NCBI GenBank assembly: GCA_026873275.1
Contig: JANTUC010000016.1
Coordinates: forward strand, 992,001 to 1,056,000
DNA: 64,000 nt
DNA from: Pseudopithomyces maydicus
Taxonomy: Eukaryota; Ascomycota; Dothideomycetes; Pleosporales; Didymosphaeriaceae
Direction of reading: 5' to 3'
Both the position numbers and the translations under genes were made by a program. Shown piece by piece: positions 1-10,386 of the stretch. The number at the start of each line of letters is the position of its first letter. Within the stretch, counting starts at the first letter, position 1. The notes under the pieces are model-generated. The model was given only the letters and a program-made list of their open reading frames with translations. It was not told the DNA's origin and ran no database searches.

Positions 1-862
1 GGAAAAGTAACCACACTGATGGAGCATATTTCCTTACCACCGGGTAACTGTAAATGTCAATGTTTTCACAGAGAATAGAAGAGCATACTCAATTATACAA
101 CAAGAAGGATACAATATATTACTTTCTAACTGAATCATTCTGTACGCAGCTTTTTTTCTATCCATTTTCATCCAGTCAGCTCATACTCAGCTACTACCTC
201 TTTCAACAAACAAAACAACAAGAAGGGGGTGGTCCGTAAACTTTACTCCCTACCCCCTCTCCCCCACATGGCAACCCCACCCCTCATGGGAGTTTTTACC
301 AAGTCTTTACATCATATATTTTTTGAAAAGTTATTAATCGGAAGTGACGATTTTTTTTAGCTATAGGTATCAATCACTCGGTTCTAGGTAGAGTTGTTAG
401 TATATGAATAGACTCACAGTTATCGAGATGCATTTTGTAACATGAGAAAATCATGGGATTCCTTACAAATAAATCCTCCCTGTATCAAACATGGAATATG
501 AAATCTAAAGCGAACAGAGTCAATCCTGATGACTGGCTAGGGCCAAGATGCTCTGCAAATAGCTCTGATGTCTCACTCTGACAATTCACAACAGAAGCAA
601 CTCTCACGAACTGAATTCGAGGGTTCAAATATAGATCATACACGTGTGAGAACATGACATCACCGTTCAAAGACAAGGTTGGGATGGAAAGAGAACAGAC
701 GTGATCCGTGATATACTTGGTACAGGCTCGATTGAACTTGATGATGGGCTGCTGATCGAGAATCCACTCCACTATGATACAATCGATCCCCCAGATCCAG
801 CGTGTCTATGCATTCGGTCCACCAGGCGACAAAGGAAACGTTGGCTTGCAGAGACGGATGGC
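1..862. other. Non-coding flank, 3' side of COX9
   Basis: The stretch is AT-rich at its left end and contains only short open frames without recognisable domains. Its right half is presumably the 3' UTR of the leftward COX9 gene. I see no tRNA or repeat here. Confidence 0.5.
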
Positions 863-1310
863 CTAGTTGCTCTGGCCGAGGGCCTGGGCTCGCTCGTCCT
901 CGATCTTCTGGTAGTATGCGTCGCGGTGACGGACGGCGGGGACGTGGTAGCCTTTGGATGCAAATTAATGAATGGTTCATCGACCGGGGAGTATTTTGCG
1001 GCGCGTGCTGGACGCATTGCGCTCACGTACCGTACCACCAGCCGTAGCCGGCAGTCAAACCGAGGCCTGCATTTGCTGTTAGCGACGAAGCGCAGGCGCC
1101 CGGGACAAGCGGCAGGGCCCAGTGAAAGGCCCAGACAAGCTCGCCCGGGTACTGGCGGAGGCGGCATACCCATGGCAACGGAGAGGTCGAGCACAATGGT
1201 TCGGCGGAGCATCTGCACGAGCAGAGGTTAGCTTCCAGTCACAAGGGGCCGGGGGCGGCGCGCAGGGGCTCAATGGCGGGACATACGCCGGTGATGGGTT
1301 TGACGGCCAT
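863..1310 (-). CDS. COX9: Cytochrome c oxidase subunit 9 (VIIa/COX6C family), four exons
   Basis: This is a small nuclear-encoded subunit of respiratory complex IV, a single-span protein of the inner mitochondrial membrane. Four exons were joined by eye: 1287-1310, 1170-1212, 1031-1066 and 863-951. They give exactly 64 codons (63 aa). The protein opens MAVKPITG-MLRR, continues with the membrane span (LDLSVAMGLGLTAGYGWWYG), and ends with a charged helix containing YHVPAVRHRDAYYQKIEDER. This order of signature, span and charged tail is that of fungal Cox9, and the length is normal. All three introns have consensus borders (GTATGT, GTATGC and GTACGT donors). No exon is long enough to be found by open-frame scanning alone. 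It is divergent from TAF8. Confidence 0.93.
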
Positions 1311-1700
1311 GGCGAAGGCGGTTGCGGGTGAGTGGAGAGGGTGGTGGTGCGGGTGTGCGGGTGGGCAGAGCTTGGGAAAGGACGTTGGAGCTGGTTTGAC
1401 GTGCAATGCCGTGGTGGAGTGACGCCAAGCCAACCGTGGAAGAAATCGGCCCGTGCGCAACCCGCGTCCTGGGAGCTCGACGACAAAGACAGCCACTCTC
1501 ACTCGCAACAGGCGAGGGCAACGGCCGACACCCTATTCACCGCGCCGTCTTGCCATCGCACACCACCTGCATCCTTTTCGCCCACCGGCCTCCGACACCA
1601 TCTCCTCACGCGACATCATCGCACGCGCCCAAACCGACCATCTGCCCGCACACAACCCCCCCAGCCAGCTACACAAACACCCCTCGACCGCGACACGCTT
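1311..1700. promoter_or_regulatory. Divergent promoter region COX9 / TAF8
   Basis: This 390-bp, GC-rich, C-rich interval separates the divergent COX9 and TAF8 start codons, so it must hold both promoters. I see no clear TATA box. Open frames through it have biased composition and no domain. Confidence 0.5.
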
Positions 1701-2966
1701 ATGCCCGGGCTCCTATCGCCCTTGAGTGCCTCAGGTACCGGCGCAGTCGCCGGCATGAAGCGCCCACACGAGGACGTGTCGGTTCCGACCTACGGACAAC
1801 CGCACCCGAAGAAGGCCAGGGTCGCGCACCACCTCCACCACACCCAGCCCGTCGCGCAGCTCGTCGAGCCCTTGGGCGGCGGTTTTGGCGCCGCCGACGA
1901 TCAAGAGTTTATTCACACGCAGCTGCGTCGCGCCATCGCCATACAATGCAAGGGAATCGGCTTTGCCAGCGCACGACCAGAGGCCATCGAGTCCTTGGTC
2001 GGCTTGGTTCACGAATGTACGGTTCAATCCACTTCCACGACTGACTTTTGTGCGTCGCATATTGCAGATTGCTAACGCATCACAGTCATGTCCAATTTCA
2101 CAGACCAGATTCGCACCTCCATGAGCAGCGCCCGCAGAATCACACCCCAGCCGCACGACTATATTCACGCCCTGAAGGCTGTCGGCATCTCCGGCTCTGG
2201 ACTTCTTGAACAGCATCTCGACACCGGCGACGTCCCACCCTCATTACTACAACCTATCTTTGCGCCTCCAGAACCTGCAGACCCCCGCCCCCCAACCTAG
2301 AGGGCATGCTCGGCCCCGAACTATCCGGAAGAGCAGAGAAAGAAACCAGAAAATACATACCCGCGCATTTCCCCGTATTCCCCCGAAGCATACCTGGAAG
2401 GCTACGCCCGTATATGCCCAGCGCGAAGTCGACCCGCATGCGATCAGAGAGAAGGCCGCCAAGGAGGGCATCGAGGCCGAGAAGAGTTTACGGAAGCTTA
2501 TGGAGAAGAAGAAGGAGGAGAGCGTGTTAGGAAGGCCGCCCGTGCCCAGCCGAGGCGAAGCCCACGTGCAGTGAAGCGCGAGACGTTATGGAAGTCAGCC
2601 CTGCAGCACGCGTTGGAGGAAGAGGATGCAGAGGACGCGGACGCTTTGCAATCTGCATACCGACGAGTGGATCGTGGTGGCGAAGCCGAGGCGGATCTCG
2701 AGTTGATTAGAGAGTCGAGAGAGCGCGAGCACGCAACCAACAAATCAAAGGAGGACGAGTGGAAAAAGGCCCAGAAGGAGTGGGACCAGGAGGATATCAA
2801 GGCTAGAAAGAAGGGACAAGTGTTCAGCAAGCGATTGACGAGAGAGCAGTGGGAAGAGGACTGGACGAAGCGTAATACTCCGGAGCAGAAGATGGAACGA
2901 CGCATCCAGCAGCGCGTAACCGTCAACTACGGTCGCAAATTTTGGAGGAACAATGCACGAGGATGA
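1701..2966 (+). CDS. TAF8: TFIID subunit 8 (TAF8), with three apparent frameshifts
   Basis: TAF8 is a histone-fold subunit of general transcription factor TFIID and pairs with TAF10 in the nucleus. Exon 1 (1701-2016) carries the start of the histone fold (LRRAIAIQCKGIGF). A 69-nt intron (branch GCTAAC, acceptor CACAG) leads to exon 2 from 2086, which completes the fold (HDYIHALKAVGIS). The TAF8 C-terminal signature follows: PNLEGMLGPELSG, then HFPVFP...KHTWKATPVY. The frame slips three times: in the C run at 2288-2293, in the C run at 2380-2384, and in GA-rich sequence near 2513-2523. Adding one base at each site gives a continuous reading of 399 aa ending in KFWRNNARG. The distal tail is joined only by that reading. 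The alternative start is the Met at 1755. Confidence 0.82.
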
Positions 2967-3358
2967 GACCATGCACAGAGAGGCTTGTCTCCTTATGCGA
3001 AATGAAGGCATTTTGCAGTCAAAACAGTTTTTTGAGCATTTCAGCGAGGCGTCTTGGGTACCCATACTTGCATTTTGGCATTGGCAGGCTTGGTCGGGTG
3101 ATGAGCATTTTGACGGCGTTCTTTTTATGTACCTGCCGGAGGGGGCAGATATATCATACATCACACTCGATGGCGAGCGCACCTGGGCATGGGGTTTTGC
3201 GCCAAATAAGCACTTTCGAATACAGGACCAGTTGTGCAGTTGAATTCATATCGTACATGCCACCCTGCTTATATATATACACATTCGACGTGACGTGGAT
3301 ATCGTACACACACCCAATTCTTTGTCCAACACGCTGCATGCTGATCCAATACTATTTA
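2967..3358. other. Convergent 3' region TAF8 / SOM1
   Basis: The stretch lies between the stop codons of convergent TAF8 and SOM1 and is best read as 3' UTRs. Short overlapping open frames on both strands show no domain. Confidence 0.5.
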
Positions 3359-3699
3359 TTATTGCTCCCTTTTACCCTCCCATGCCGTAGTTTCGACATG
3401 CAGCCCGTCCTTGCATCTGTTTAAGCATCAACATCCATCCACCAAATGCCAAGACTACCAGATCAGGAAATCACAACCACAACTTACACTCGGAACAACC
3501 GTACCACGGGATCGCACAAAATAACCGGCTGGGCTCCCTTGTCTTTCGACTTGTGCACGTTGCACTTGTACTGCACCATCTCTTTCAGCGCGCAGTCTTT
3601 CAGGTCCTTGATCGGTGGTTTCCGCGCCTTGCCATTGGCGAGCGTGTTGATCTCTGTCGGGAGGGCGGACACGGGGTAGATGGGCGTTGGGGGCGCCAT
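3359..3699 (-). CDS. SOM1: Mitochondrial export protein Som1
   Basis: Som1 is a small factor of the Imp1/Imp2 inner-membrane peptidase complex, which cleaves signals from proteins sorted to the intermembrane space. Exon 1 (3488-3699) encodes MAPPTPIYPVSALPTE, the ALKEMVQYKC motif and CDPVVRLFR. A GTAAGT donor and AACAG acceptor join it to exon 2 (3359-3416), which supplies VCKDGLHVETTAWEG. The conserved cysteines and the PVVRLFR..C.DGL.VETT.W pattern are those of the fungal Som1 family. The length of 89 aa is typical. Reading exon 1 alone would lose the conserved C-terminus. The start codon lies only 76 bp from that of the divergent XRCC2-like gene. Confidence 0.88.
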
Positions 3700-3775
3700 T
3701 TCTCTGGGATTTATCTTCTGGTGGGGTGGTACCTGTGATCTGATTGGTTGCCTGATGAGTCGGTGAGGAGGAAGG

Positions 3776-5035
3776 ATGGATGCAGGTGGTGCGGAGAGGT
3801 TGGGCGCGAGATTGTTGAGTGAGGTTGAGGAGTGTGGGCTCAGCGAGGTATGTCGTATCGTCGATTATCAATGACCAAGTACACGATCTGACGAAAACCA
3901 GCTCTTAATATCGCTCCGAGCACTTGTCAACTCTGAGGGCGAGAACCAAATATTCAATATCCCGGAACTGGATGCTTTACTACCAATTCCAGCCCCAGTA
4001 CCAGCACCATTGCAGCAGCAAAATCAGCGCCCCGACGACGACACATGGATCCCAAACCCACCCGGCGCCCCCGTCCAACCTTACACCATAAGAGAAGCAA
4101 AAAAAGGCCCTCACGTCCTCGAACTCATCTCCCCCCCACACGCCCACCACCCTTCCCTCGCCGGCAAAACCTCCCTCCTCCACCTCATCACCACCCACGC
4201 CATCCTCCCCACCTCCCTCTCTACTACTCCACTCAAGGGTAAAAACGCCACCGTCATCCTCATCGACCCCCTGCACCACTTCTCCGTCCCCTTCCTCGCA
4301 AGGACAATGCTCTCACACATTGCGTCTTCATTCCACGCCGCGGGCAAAGATATCACTGCCCACGACGTACGTGGGGAGATATTGCAATGCATAAAACAGA
4401 GCCTGGACCACGTCCACATCTTCCGCCCAGCAAGCTGGCAAAGTCTCCTCGCCACGCTGCAAGAGTTGCAACCCTATCTCTTCGATGCCCGCAGACACGC
4501 TTCTGCGAATCGCCCCGTGCACTCGATTGTAATAGAGGACATCGACACCTTTGTCCCCGCTCTTAGAAATGCATCCGCTTCCCCGTCATCGGCATCATCG
4601 TCATCAACGGCACACGCGACTTCCTCTCCCCTCACCCCCGCATCAACAACCCTCTCTCACACCCTTTCCTCCCTCGCATCCACTCTCTCCTGCAACATCA
4701 TAACAACAAGTCGCGCCGCGGCACCGCATACGCCCCGCGCTCCGATTCCGCTAGCGTGGCCTGGTGGCGTGCAGCTTACGCGGTTGGGCGTGCGGAGGGT
4801 CGAGGTTGTGAAGTTTGCGCTGGGAATGAGTGTGGTCGAGGCGGAGGGGGAGAGGGGGCAGAGGAGGGAGGTTGTGGCGAGGGGGAGGTTTGAGGTGAGG
4901 AGGGTGGGAGGGGGAATAGGGCAGGGACAGGGACAGGGGGAGGGGTTTGTGTTTAGTGTTGGGGAGGGTGGGGTGAGGGTGGAGAGGGGGAGGAAGGCGA
5001 GGGGGTGGGTAGGATGGATGGGTGAATTTGTGTAG
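3776..5035 (+). CDS. RecA/Rad51-family protein, XRCC2-like (DNA repair)
   Basis: This is a probable RecA-fold recombination and repair protein of the fungal XRCC2-like group. Exon 1 (3776-3847) begins MDAGGAERLGARLL. A 54-nt intron (GTATGT donor, CTGAC branch, CCAG acceptor, 3848-3901) precedes exon 2. The 401-aa product has a Walker A remnant SLAGKTSLLH near residue 110, a Walker B-like ATVILIDPLHHFSV near residue 140 and a later SIVIEDIDTFVP strand. A Ser/Thr/Ala-rich insert follows. The C-terminal 90 residues are very Gly/Arg-rich because of G-run DNA, so an undetected indel there is possible. The first glycine of the P-loop is replaced by His. The paralogue assignment rests on motif layout, not on a search. 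Confidence 0.68.
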
Positions 5036-5385
5036 GTGAGGATGTATGGGGAGTATACGGCGTGGTGTGCATGTATTGTATGGTGTTTATACACTGACGA
5101 GGTATGCGATGATATGATTACGACGTGTGTATTTTCCTTTCAAGCAAGTGGTATGGTACAGCAGAAATACACAAGCTCCCGCTCCATGCAATGCGTACAG
5201 ATGGAGGGCCCCCATCACTCCTATCGTACACCTAATCTCGTCTTTATACAATGCCCTCCCTCCCGATCGATGATGTACAATACCCGTTCCTCGCAGCGTC
5301 CGTCCCGTCCGTACCCGGTCGTCGCGTGGTCGTCCCGCATTTTCGTCGCCTCAGCCGCAGTGCTCATCAAACAAACATACACGAC
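5036..5385. other. Convergent 3' region
   Basis: This lies between the stops of the XRCC2-like gene and MRPL20, which converge. It presumably holds their 3' UTRs. Nothing else is visible. Confidence 0.5.
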
Positions 5386-6054
5386 CTACGCATCGCGTCC
5401 CCAAAGCTCCTTCCTCCTCTCCCTCTCGTGCCTAGCCTCCCTCCGCCTCTCCCCCCACTTGTTCCTCGCCTTCTCGTGCTCCCTCGCGACCTTCTCCGCC
5501 TTGCCCTCGTTCTTGGCCACCATCCCCACGAAGAACTGGCTGCAGCCGAACTTCTCCGCCAGCCGGACTCTGGTCCACCGCACGGGGTCCTCCGCCCTCA
5601 GTCTCTGAATCTCCTTGATCTCGACATCCGTCAGGTTGTACTTCTTCTCGTAGGGCTGGCGCACGGCTGGCGGGAGAGACGATGACGGCTTCGGCGGCAG
5701 AAACGAGGATGTGGATAAGGGGGTCCCGGCCGAGGAGACAGGCGATGTAGCAGTGCGGTGTGCGCGCTGGGTAGCTGTGGACAGGAAACTGGCATACAGC
5801 GCTCGTCTTCTGTCACTCTGCGGCAGGAACTTCAACGGGGTGTGGTAAACGCTGGGGGCGCTCGATGGGGGGTTGAAGATGAGCGTGGGCTCTGGTCGAT
5901 CCGGTGTGTACGAAGGAGCTTGCTGGACGGTGAGCAGCTTCTTTTGGCGACGCGTGGTTGATTCATGGCGGCATTGGGTCCGGGGGAGGAGGGAGGGTTG
6001 GAAGGGCGACCGCGCGCTGGTGCATATCCGCGCGGCGGATTTACATGTCGACAT
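5386..6054 (-). CDS. MRPL20: Mitochondrial large ribosomal subunit protein mL58 (MRPL20)
   Basis: This is a protein of the mitochondrial large ribosomal subunit. It is encoded by a single exon of 222 aa. I start at 6054 (MSTCKSAARICTSARS) because the following Arg/Ser-rich segment, running to the RHESTTRRQKK stretch, looks like a mitochondrial presequence. The open frame continues upstream to 6237 without family features. The diagnostic C-terminal part reads KKYNLTDVEIKEIQRLRAEDP, then RVRLAEKFGCSQFFVGMV, the core motif of the MRP-L20 family. A basic coiled-coil tail (ARNKWGERRREARHERERRKEL) ends the protein. Confidence 0.9.
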   Translation of the reverse strand: MSTCKSAARICTSARSPFQPSLLPRTQCRHESTTRRQKKLLTVQQAPSYTPDRPEPTLIFNPPSSAPSVYHTPLKFLPQSDRRRALYASFLSTATQRAHRTATSPVSSAGTPLSTSSFLPPKPSSSLPPAVRQPYEKKYNLTDVEIKEIQRLRAEDPVRWTRVRLAEKFGCSQFFVGMVAKNEGKAEKVAREHEKARNKWGERRREARHERERRKELWGRDA

Positions 6055-6503
6055 TGTGGGGTGGAAGCGGCGATGATTCTTGCCCAATGGATGGGATGGC
6101 TGCGCGTGAGTGAAGGGGTGGAAAGATTTAGTCGGGGGCAGTTGTTCCGGCCGCCGGGCGCTGATTGGTCTACCCGCTAACTGGTGAAACTTCCTAATCG
6201 GGTAGTTTATCTGCTCCGTTGATTGTGCAGTAGTCACTGCGGAAAGTCATGCACGGGCTATGTATCCACCTTCACTCAATATTACCACTTATTAATGATT
6301 GTATGCAATTCAAGCAAGAGCTCTCAAAGCAGTTCTTTAAGGGCGATAATCGTTACGGAATGCGAAATTATCTGTTTCTAGCGTTTTTCTTTTCACTCAG
6401 GAAGTACTCGTCCCAATTCAGCCATCTGCGCGATTCAAAAAGTTCTTGGGTATAATTTGTTTATTTTATTAACATGCTACAGATCTGAGCTAGATGTGCG
6501 CTT
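6055..6503. promoter_or_regulatory. Spacer between DUG1 3' end and MRPL20 promoter
   Basis: MRPL20 and DUG1 are both leftward, so this 449-bp spacer holds the DUG1 3' UTR and the MRPL20 promoter. The part nearest DUG1 is AT-rich. No other feature is seen. Confidence 0.45.
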
Positions 6504-7987
6504 CTAGTCGCGCTTCAGCTCGCCCGCAACGTAGTGTAGGTATGCTCCGAGCAGCTTGGTGCCCTCGATGTAGTTCCTCTTATCAAGCTTCTCGTTGATG
6601 GAGTGGGCAGCGTCAGTCGAGCTACCCATGGGAAGCAACAAAACATTCTTTCCGAGCTCCTCTTGGAAGGTAAGTGTGACAGGAATGCTGCCTCCTTCCC
6701 TGGTCATATCAGGCTTGACGCCATACACACGCTCCACGGCCTTCGCCGCAGCAGTGTAGTTGGGGTGGTTAGGGTCCTCTACCCACCACTTTCCGCAGTG
6801 GACAACGTGGAACTTGAAAGTGTTCTTGGAGTTCAATTTCTTGAACTCCGCGTTAACGTGCTTCTCAACGAGCTGCGTCACGGGGTCGATCTCCATGTTG
6901 GGCACTGTGCGGATGGAGAACTTTCCAATAACCTTTGCAGGAATGACAGTCTTCGCACCGGGGGTGTAGAAAGCACCCTCGATACCGTGCAGGGAGAGCG
7001 AAGGGTAGCGCATCTTGTGCTTGAGGGAGTCCTCCTTGTTATCGTAGATGGAGACGGTGCTGCCGAGGGACTCGTGGAGGTCGTTCATGGTGAATGCAAT
7101 AGGGGGTAGAGAGCGGCTTCCTCGTCAGTGAGAGGTGCCACAAGGTCGTCAAGACCGTCGATGAGGATTTTGCCGTCAGGGTCGACGAGGGAGTTCATGA
7201 TGCGGACCAAGTCAGTCATGGGCTCGTGGGTCATGCCGCCGTATACACCAGAGTGGAGATCCTGTCCTGGTCCAGAGATCTCGATGGCATAGTAGTTGCA
7301 GCCACGGACACCGTATGTAAGGCAGGGCTTCTCTGTGCCCAACCAGTAGTTGTCCGAGATGCAGACAACGTCGGCGTCCTTGAAGAACTTCTTCGCCTCG
7401 GCGCGGATGGTGTCGTCCAGACCCTCCGAACCGTTCTCCTCCATACCCTCGAAGCACATGATCAGGTTGACTGGGAGATCGACACCAGCCTTCTGGTGCG
7501 CCTCGATCGCGTTCAGCCAGCCCAAGACGGGGCCCTTGTCGTCGGTAGCGCCACGGCCATACATGCGGTCCTTGTCGTCGATGCTCAACGTGAAGGGATC
7601 GGTCGCCCAGCCGTCGGACTTCTGCGCGGGCTGTACGTCGTAGTGGCCGTAGATGAGGACGTTGGGCTTCTTTGGGTCGTCACCGTAGCGGCCGAGGAGG
7701 CAGGGCAGGAGTTCGAGATGCTCGCGACCAGGCTGCTTTCCAAGCTCACGGAGCTCGACGGTTCCGCCGAGCGCCTTGATCTGGTCTGCCAACCAGTGGC
7801 CCATCTTATGAAAACATCAGCGGCTACCTGGGAGAGAAGGCGTAAGCGCAGTGCTTACCTTGACCACGTCTGGCCTTCTGGCATCCTCAGAGCTGATACT
7901 GGGGATAGCAACGGCTTCCCTCAGTCGCTCGATGAACTTGTCCTGCAGGGAGTCCACCTGCGTGAAGAAAGGGTCCAGATGCGCCAT
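6504..7987 (-). CDS. DUG1: Cys-Gly metallodipeptidase Dug1 (M20 family), one apparent frameshift
   Basis: Dug1 is a Zn/Mn-dependent M20 dipeptidase that cleaves Cys-Gly in glutathione breakdown in the cytosol. Exon 1 (7859-7987) encodes MAHLDPFFTQVDSLQDKFIE through DVVK. A 54-nt intron (GTAAGC donor) precedes exon 2 from 7804. Metal and catalytic motifs are present in order: GHYDVQPA, YGRGATDDKGP, MEENGSEGL, and the distal GGSIPVT and STDAAHSI. The frame breaks inside the G run 7102-7106 (plus strand). One extra base joins ALYPP to IAFTMNDLHESL and gives 476 aa, close to yeast Dug1. An in-frame upstream ATG at 8194 would add a presequence-like N-terminus. Confidence 0.92.
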
Positions 7988-8758
7988 CTTGTCGTAGGGT
8001 TTGTAAAGGTAAGGCCAGAGAGGCTTGTCAGATGGAGAGGGAGGGGTGGAGGTAAATGTGCGCCGCAGGCGAAGTGGTGTCGGTGCGGCTATCTGCGGTG
8101 GAGTTAAAGAACGTAGAACGAAAAGGGAAGGTGGAGGTGAAGGCAGCTTTCGATGCAGGAAGGTGCGAAGGAGGGGCACTGCGAGGCGGGGCATTTTTTG
8201 TGGCACACGCGCGCGTGGCAGTGGCAGAACGTCCCCCAGCAACCCTTTGGCATGGCCTCGGCTGGTTTCATGGCCCAAGCTTCTGACCTCGCTACCTTTT
8301 CCCTTTTCTTTGCAAAGCAGCAAGACGGCAAAGCTTGTTTCGGCTATGTATCAAGGCGTATCTTCATTGAAAGCCTCATGCATTGCTTCTTCTCCTGACC
8401 GCTCTTGAGGATATCCTCCATGCGTCCGTCGCTTTGCTATGGAAACCTTCACGTCATCTAGCACCCGTTTTCAAAGACACACGGATGGTTCGGAAAGGGA
8501 ACCCTGTCTTCAAATCCTTTTCCAATGAAAGCTTTGACCCATTCAGAGAAATGCAAATTGCAATTATTGGAGACACAAATTTTGTCCCAAGTTGGTTCAA
8601 AGGTGCTGAATCTCCAGCTTTCATCCTTCAAAGCATTAAACAGCGAGAGTGATTCAGTCTTGTTTAGGCGTGACATGAGATGGATGAGTTCTTTTGCTAT
8701 CATATATGATCAGAATCCAGGCCCGACGATGACATTCTTCGAGAAAGAGAATGGCTAG
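7988..8758. other. DUG1 upstream region; no clear gene
   Basis: The part near 8000-8320 is the DUG1 promoter or 5' leader and stays open in the DUG1 frame up to 8323. At 8458-8703 (minus) an 82-codon open frame has ordinary amino-acid composition but no recognised domain. It could be a gene fragment. Confidence 0.35.
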
Positions 8759-9100
8759 TCAAGTTTCGCTAATGCCTAGCTCTTCGATGAAATTATCACA
8801 TGCACGGTTAGATGGAGAAGCAATAGCCCTAGGGAGCAAAATCAGCATTCTCGACTTCTCAATCAAGAGATTTTTCTCCTCCACGGTCATGCTTTTTTTG
8901 TTCTCGGTTGAGATGTAATCATGTTCTGCGGAGGCTAGATACTTCACTGTCTCAAAACTACCATGCTTAACAGTATGATATAGAGTAGTGTCGCCAACCC
9001 TTCTCCGGATATAGCATCTCCTTCTTATTAAGATTTCCAGGATGTAGATGCCTCCATTGACACCAGTTCAATTATAGAGCATCAGCTCAGTGATATTTCC
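8759..9100 (-). pseudogene. Probable ankyrin-repeat gene relic
   Basis: The minus strand reads GDTTLYHTVKHGSFETVKYL at about 8925-8985, which fits the ankyrin consensus (G.TPLH.A...G..E.VK.L). It is followed by some 40 residues ending at a stop at 8759. Upstream, NGGIYILEILI and GNITELMLYN look like eroded repeats but are split by an in-frame TGA near 9070. No start codon, splice site or continuous frame could be found. I read this as a decayed fragment. The match is by consensus only and rests on one good repeat. Confidence 0.35.
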
Positions 9101-9407
9101 CAACGGGGATAACTTCCATTGCTTAATGGCATATCCAACTCTCATTATTCACTCGACTTTTTCGATCCACCGGCTCATACTCAAGTACCAGTATGTTGGC
9201 ACAAAATTGACGAAGACACATCAGACTTGAGTTGTCTTGACTTAGCATGTTATACCAGGACCTACTTCATACTTTTCAGTCAGGAGTATCCCCACCAGCA
9301 TCAAGTTTGATCACATTTTCCACAAAGATACCACACCTAAACGCACCCCTTACAGCAAGAAAAAGAAAACAAATCCATCCAATTCCCACACCTACCACAT
9401 ATCCCCT
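9101..9407. other. Spacer without recognisable gene
   Basis: AT-rich sequence between the ankyrin relic and the stop codon of the next leftward gene. Nothing else is visible. Confidence 0.4.
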
Positions 9408-10122
9408 CTAAATCGGCTTCCCCACCACCCATCCCACCGCCTTCTCGTGCACAAAAATATCCCCTTCAACGCCCACCCCACCAAATCCTTCACCACATTC
9501 GCCTCCACCCCAGCGTTAATCCCCACCACTTTCCTCTTCGGATCCACCCCCACCACAAAACTCACATCCTTGGGACTCTGCAACGCGGGGACCTTGTTCA
9601 GCAGCGTCTTCGCCGGCACCCCGGGTAGATAGTACGACACGATGGAGAAATCGGGGCGCGCCCAGTAGCCCCAGACGTCTGAGCCGACGGTGATGAAGGC
9701 TTCTTTGTTCGAGACGCGGACCGGGGGGCGTCGGGCAGCGTTGCGGTGCCGGTTAGGTTGAACTCGATGTAGATTTCGGGGCCGATGCCCGTGTCGCGGA
9801 TGAGGGTGGAGGAAATGTGTGCGGTGCCGATGTAGCCGTTGCGGTAGGTGGTGTTGATGGGTACGGGGAAGATGGTGTGCTTTTGGGCGTCCTGTGATGG
9901 AGGAAGGGGATGGTGTTAGTGGGGGTTGCGGTGAGGTGAGGTGTGGGGAGAAGCGGCTTACGGTTGTTTTCTTGCCGATTACGTGGCCGCCTGGGATGTT
10001 CTGGAGACTTGGGGCCCAGGAGCTGGAGGGGGGAGGTTGAATTGGACGTCTGTTATGAGCATGTTTACGCCTGGGGGTAGGCCGCGGATGTAGAGGGGTT
10101 GGGAGATGCCGCCGATTGCCAT
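9408..10122 (-). CDS. Uncharacterised fungal protein, two exons, three apparent frameshifts
   Basis: I do not recognise this family. Exon 1 (9962-10122) starts MAIGGISQPLYIRGLPPGVN. A GTAAGC intron precedes exon 2 from 9891 (DAQKHTIFPVPINTTYRNG). The protein looks globular and beta-rich, including EIYIEFNLTGTATLP and DVSFVVGVDPKRKVVGINAG, with no signal peptide or membrane span. Three single-base slips occur, all in G/C runs: 10028-10033, 9723-9728 and 9461-9464. One added base at each gives a continuous reading of 215 aa ending FVHEKAVGWVVGKPI, with exon lengths that fit the splice phases. The continuity of sensible protein on both sides of each slip is the main evidence that the gene is real. 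Confidence 0.65.
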
Positions 10123-10386
10123 AGTTGTGATAGTGTGAAGTAAAGTTGTGAAGGGGAGTTGTTTACAATTGAGAAGCGATTGTAATGGTAGAGGATGCTG
10201 AGGAATGCAGTACACGTCGGCAACATCTAGCTTAACTCATACAACAAGACACACACACTCTTCTTTAGATCCACAGAAGAGAATCTCTGGACAAAAATGT
10301 CGCTCATAGAGAGCATACAAAGTATCAAAAACCAGTGGATAAAATACTATGGGCATAAACCGCAACCAATCCACCACCACACATGC

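Noticed and set aside
600..660. GGTTCAAAT as a tRNA T-loop
   Set aside because: The flanking bases do not pair as a T-stem and no acceptor or anticodon arm is found.
7226..8107. 293-codon open frame on the plus strand
   Set aside because: It is antisense to DUG1, whose metal-site motifs are unmistakable.
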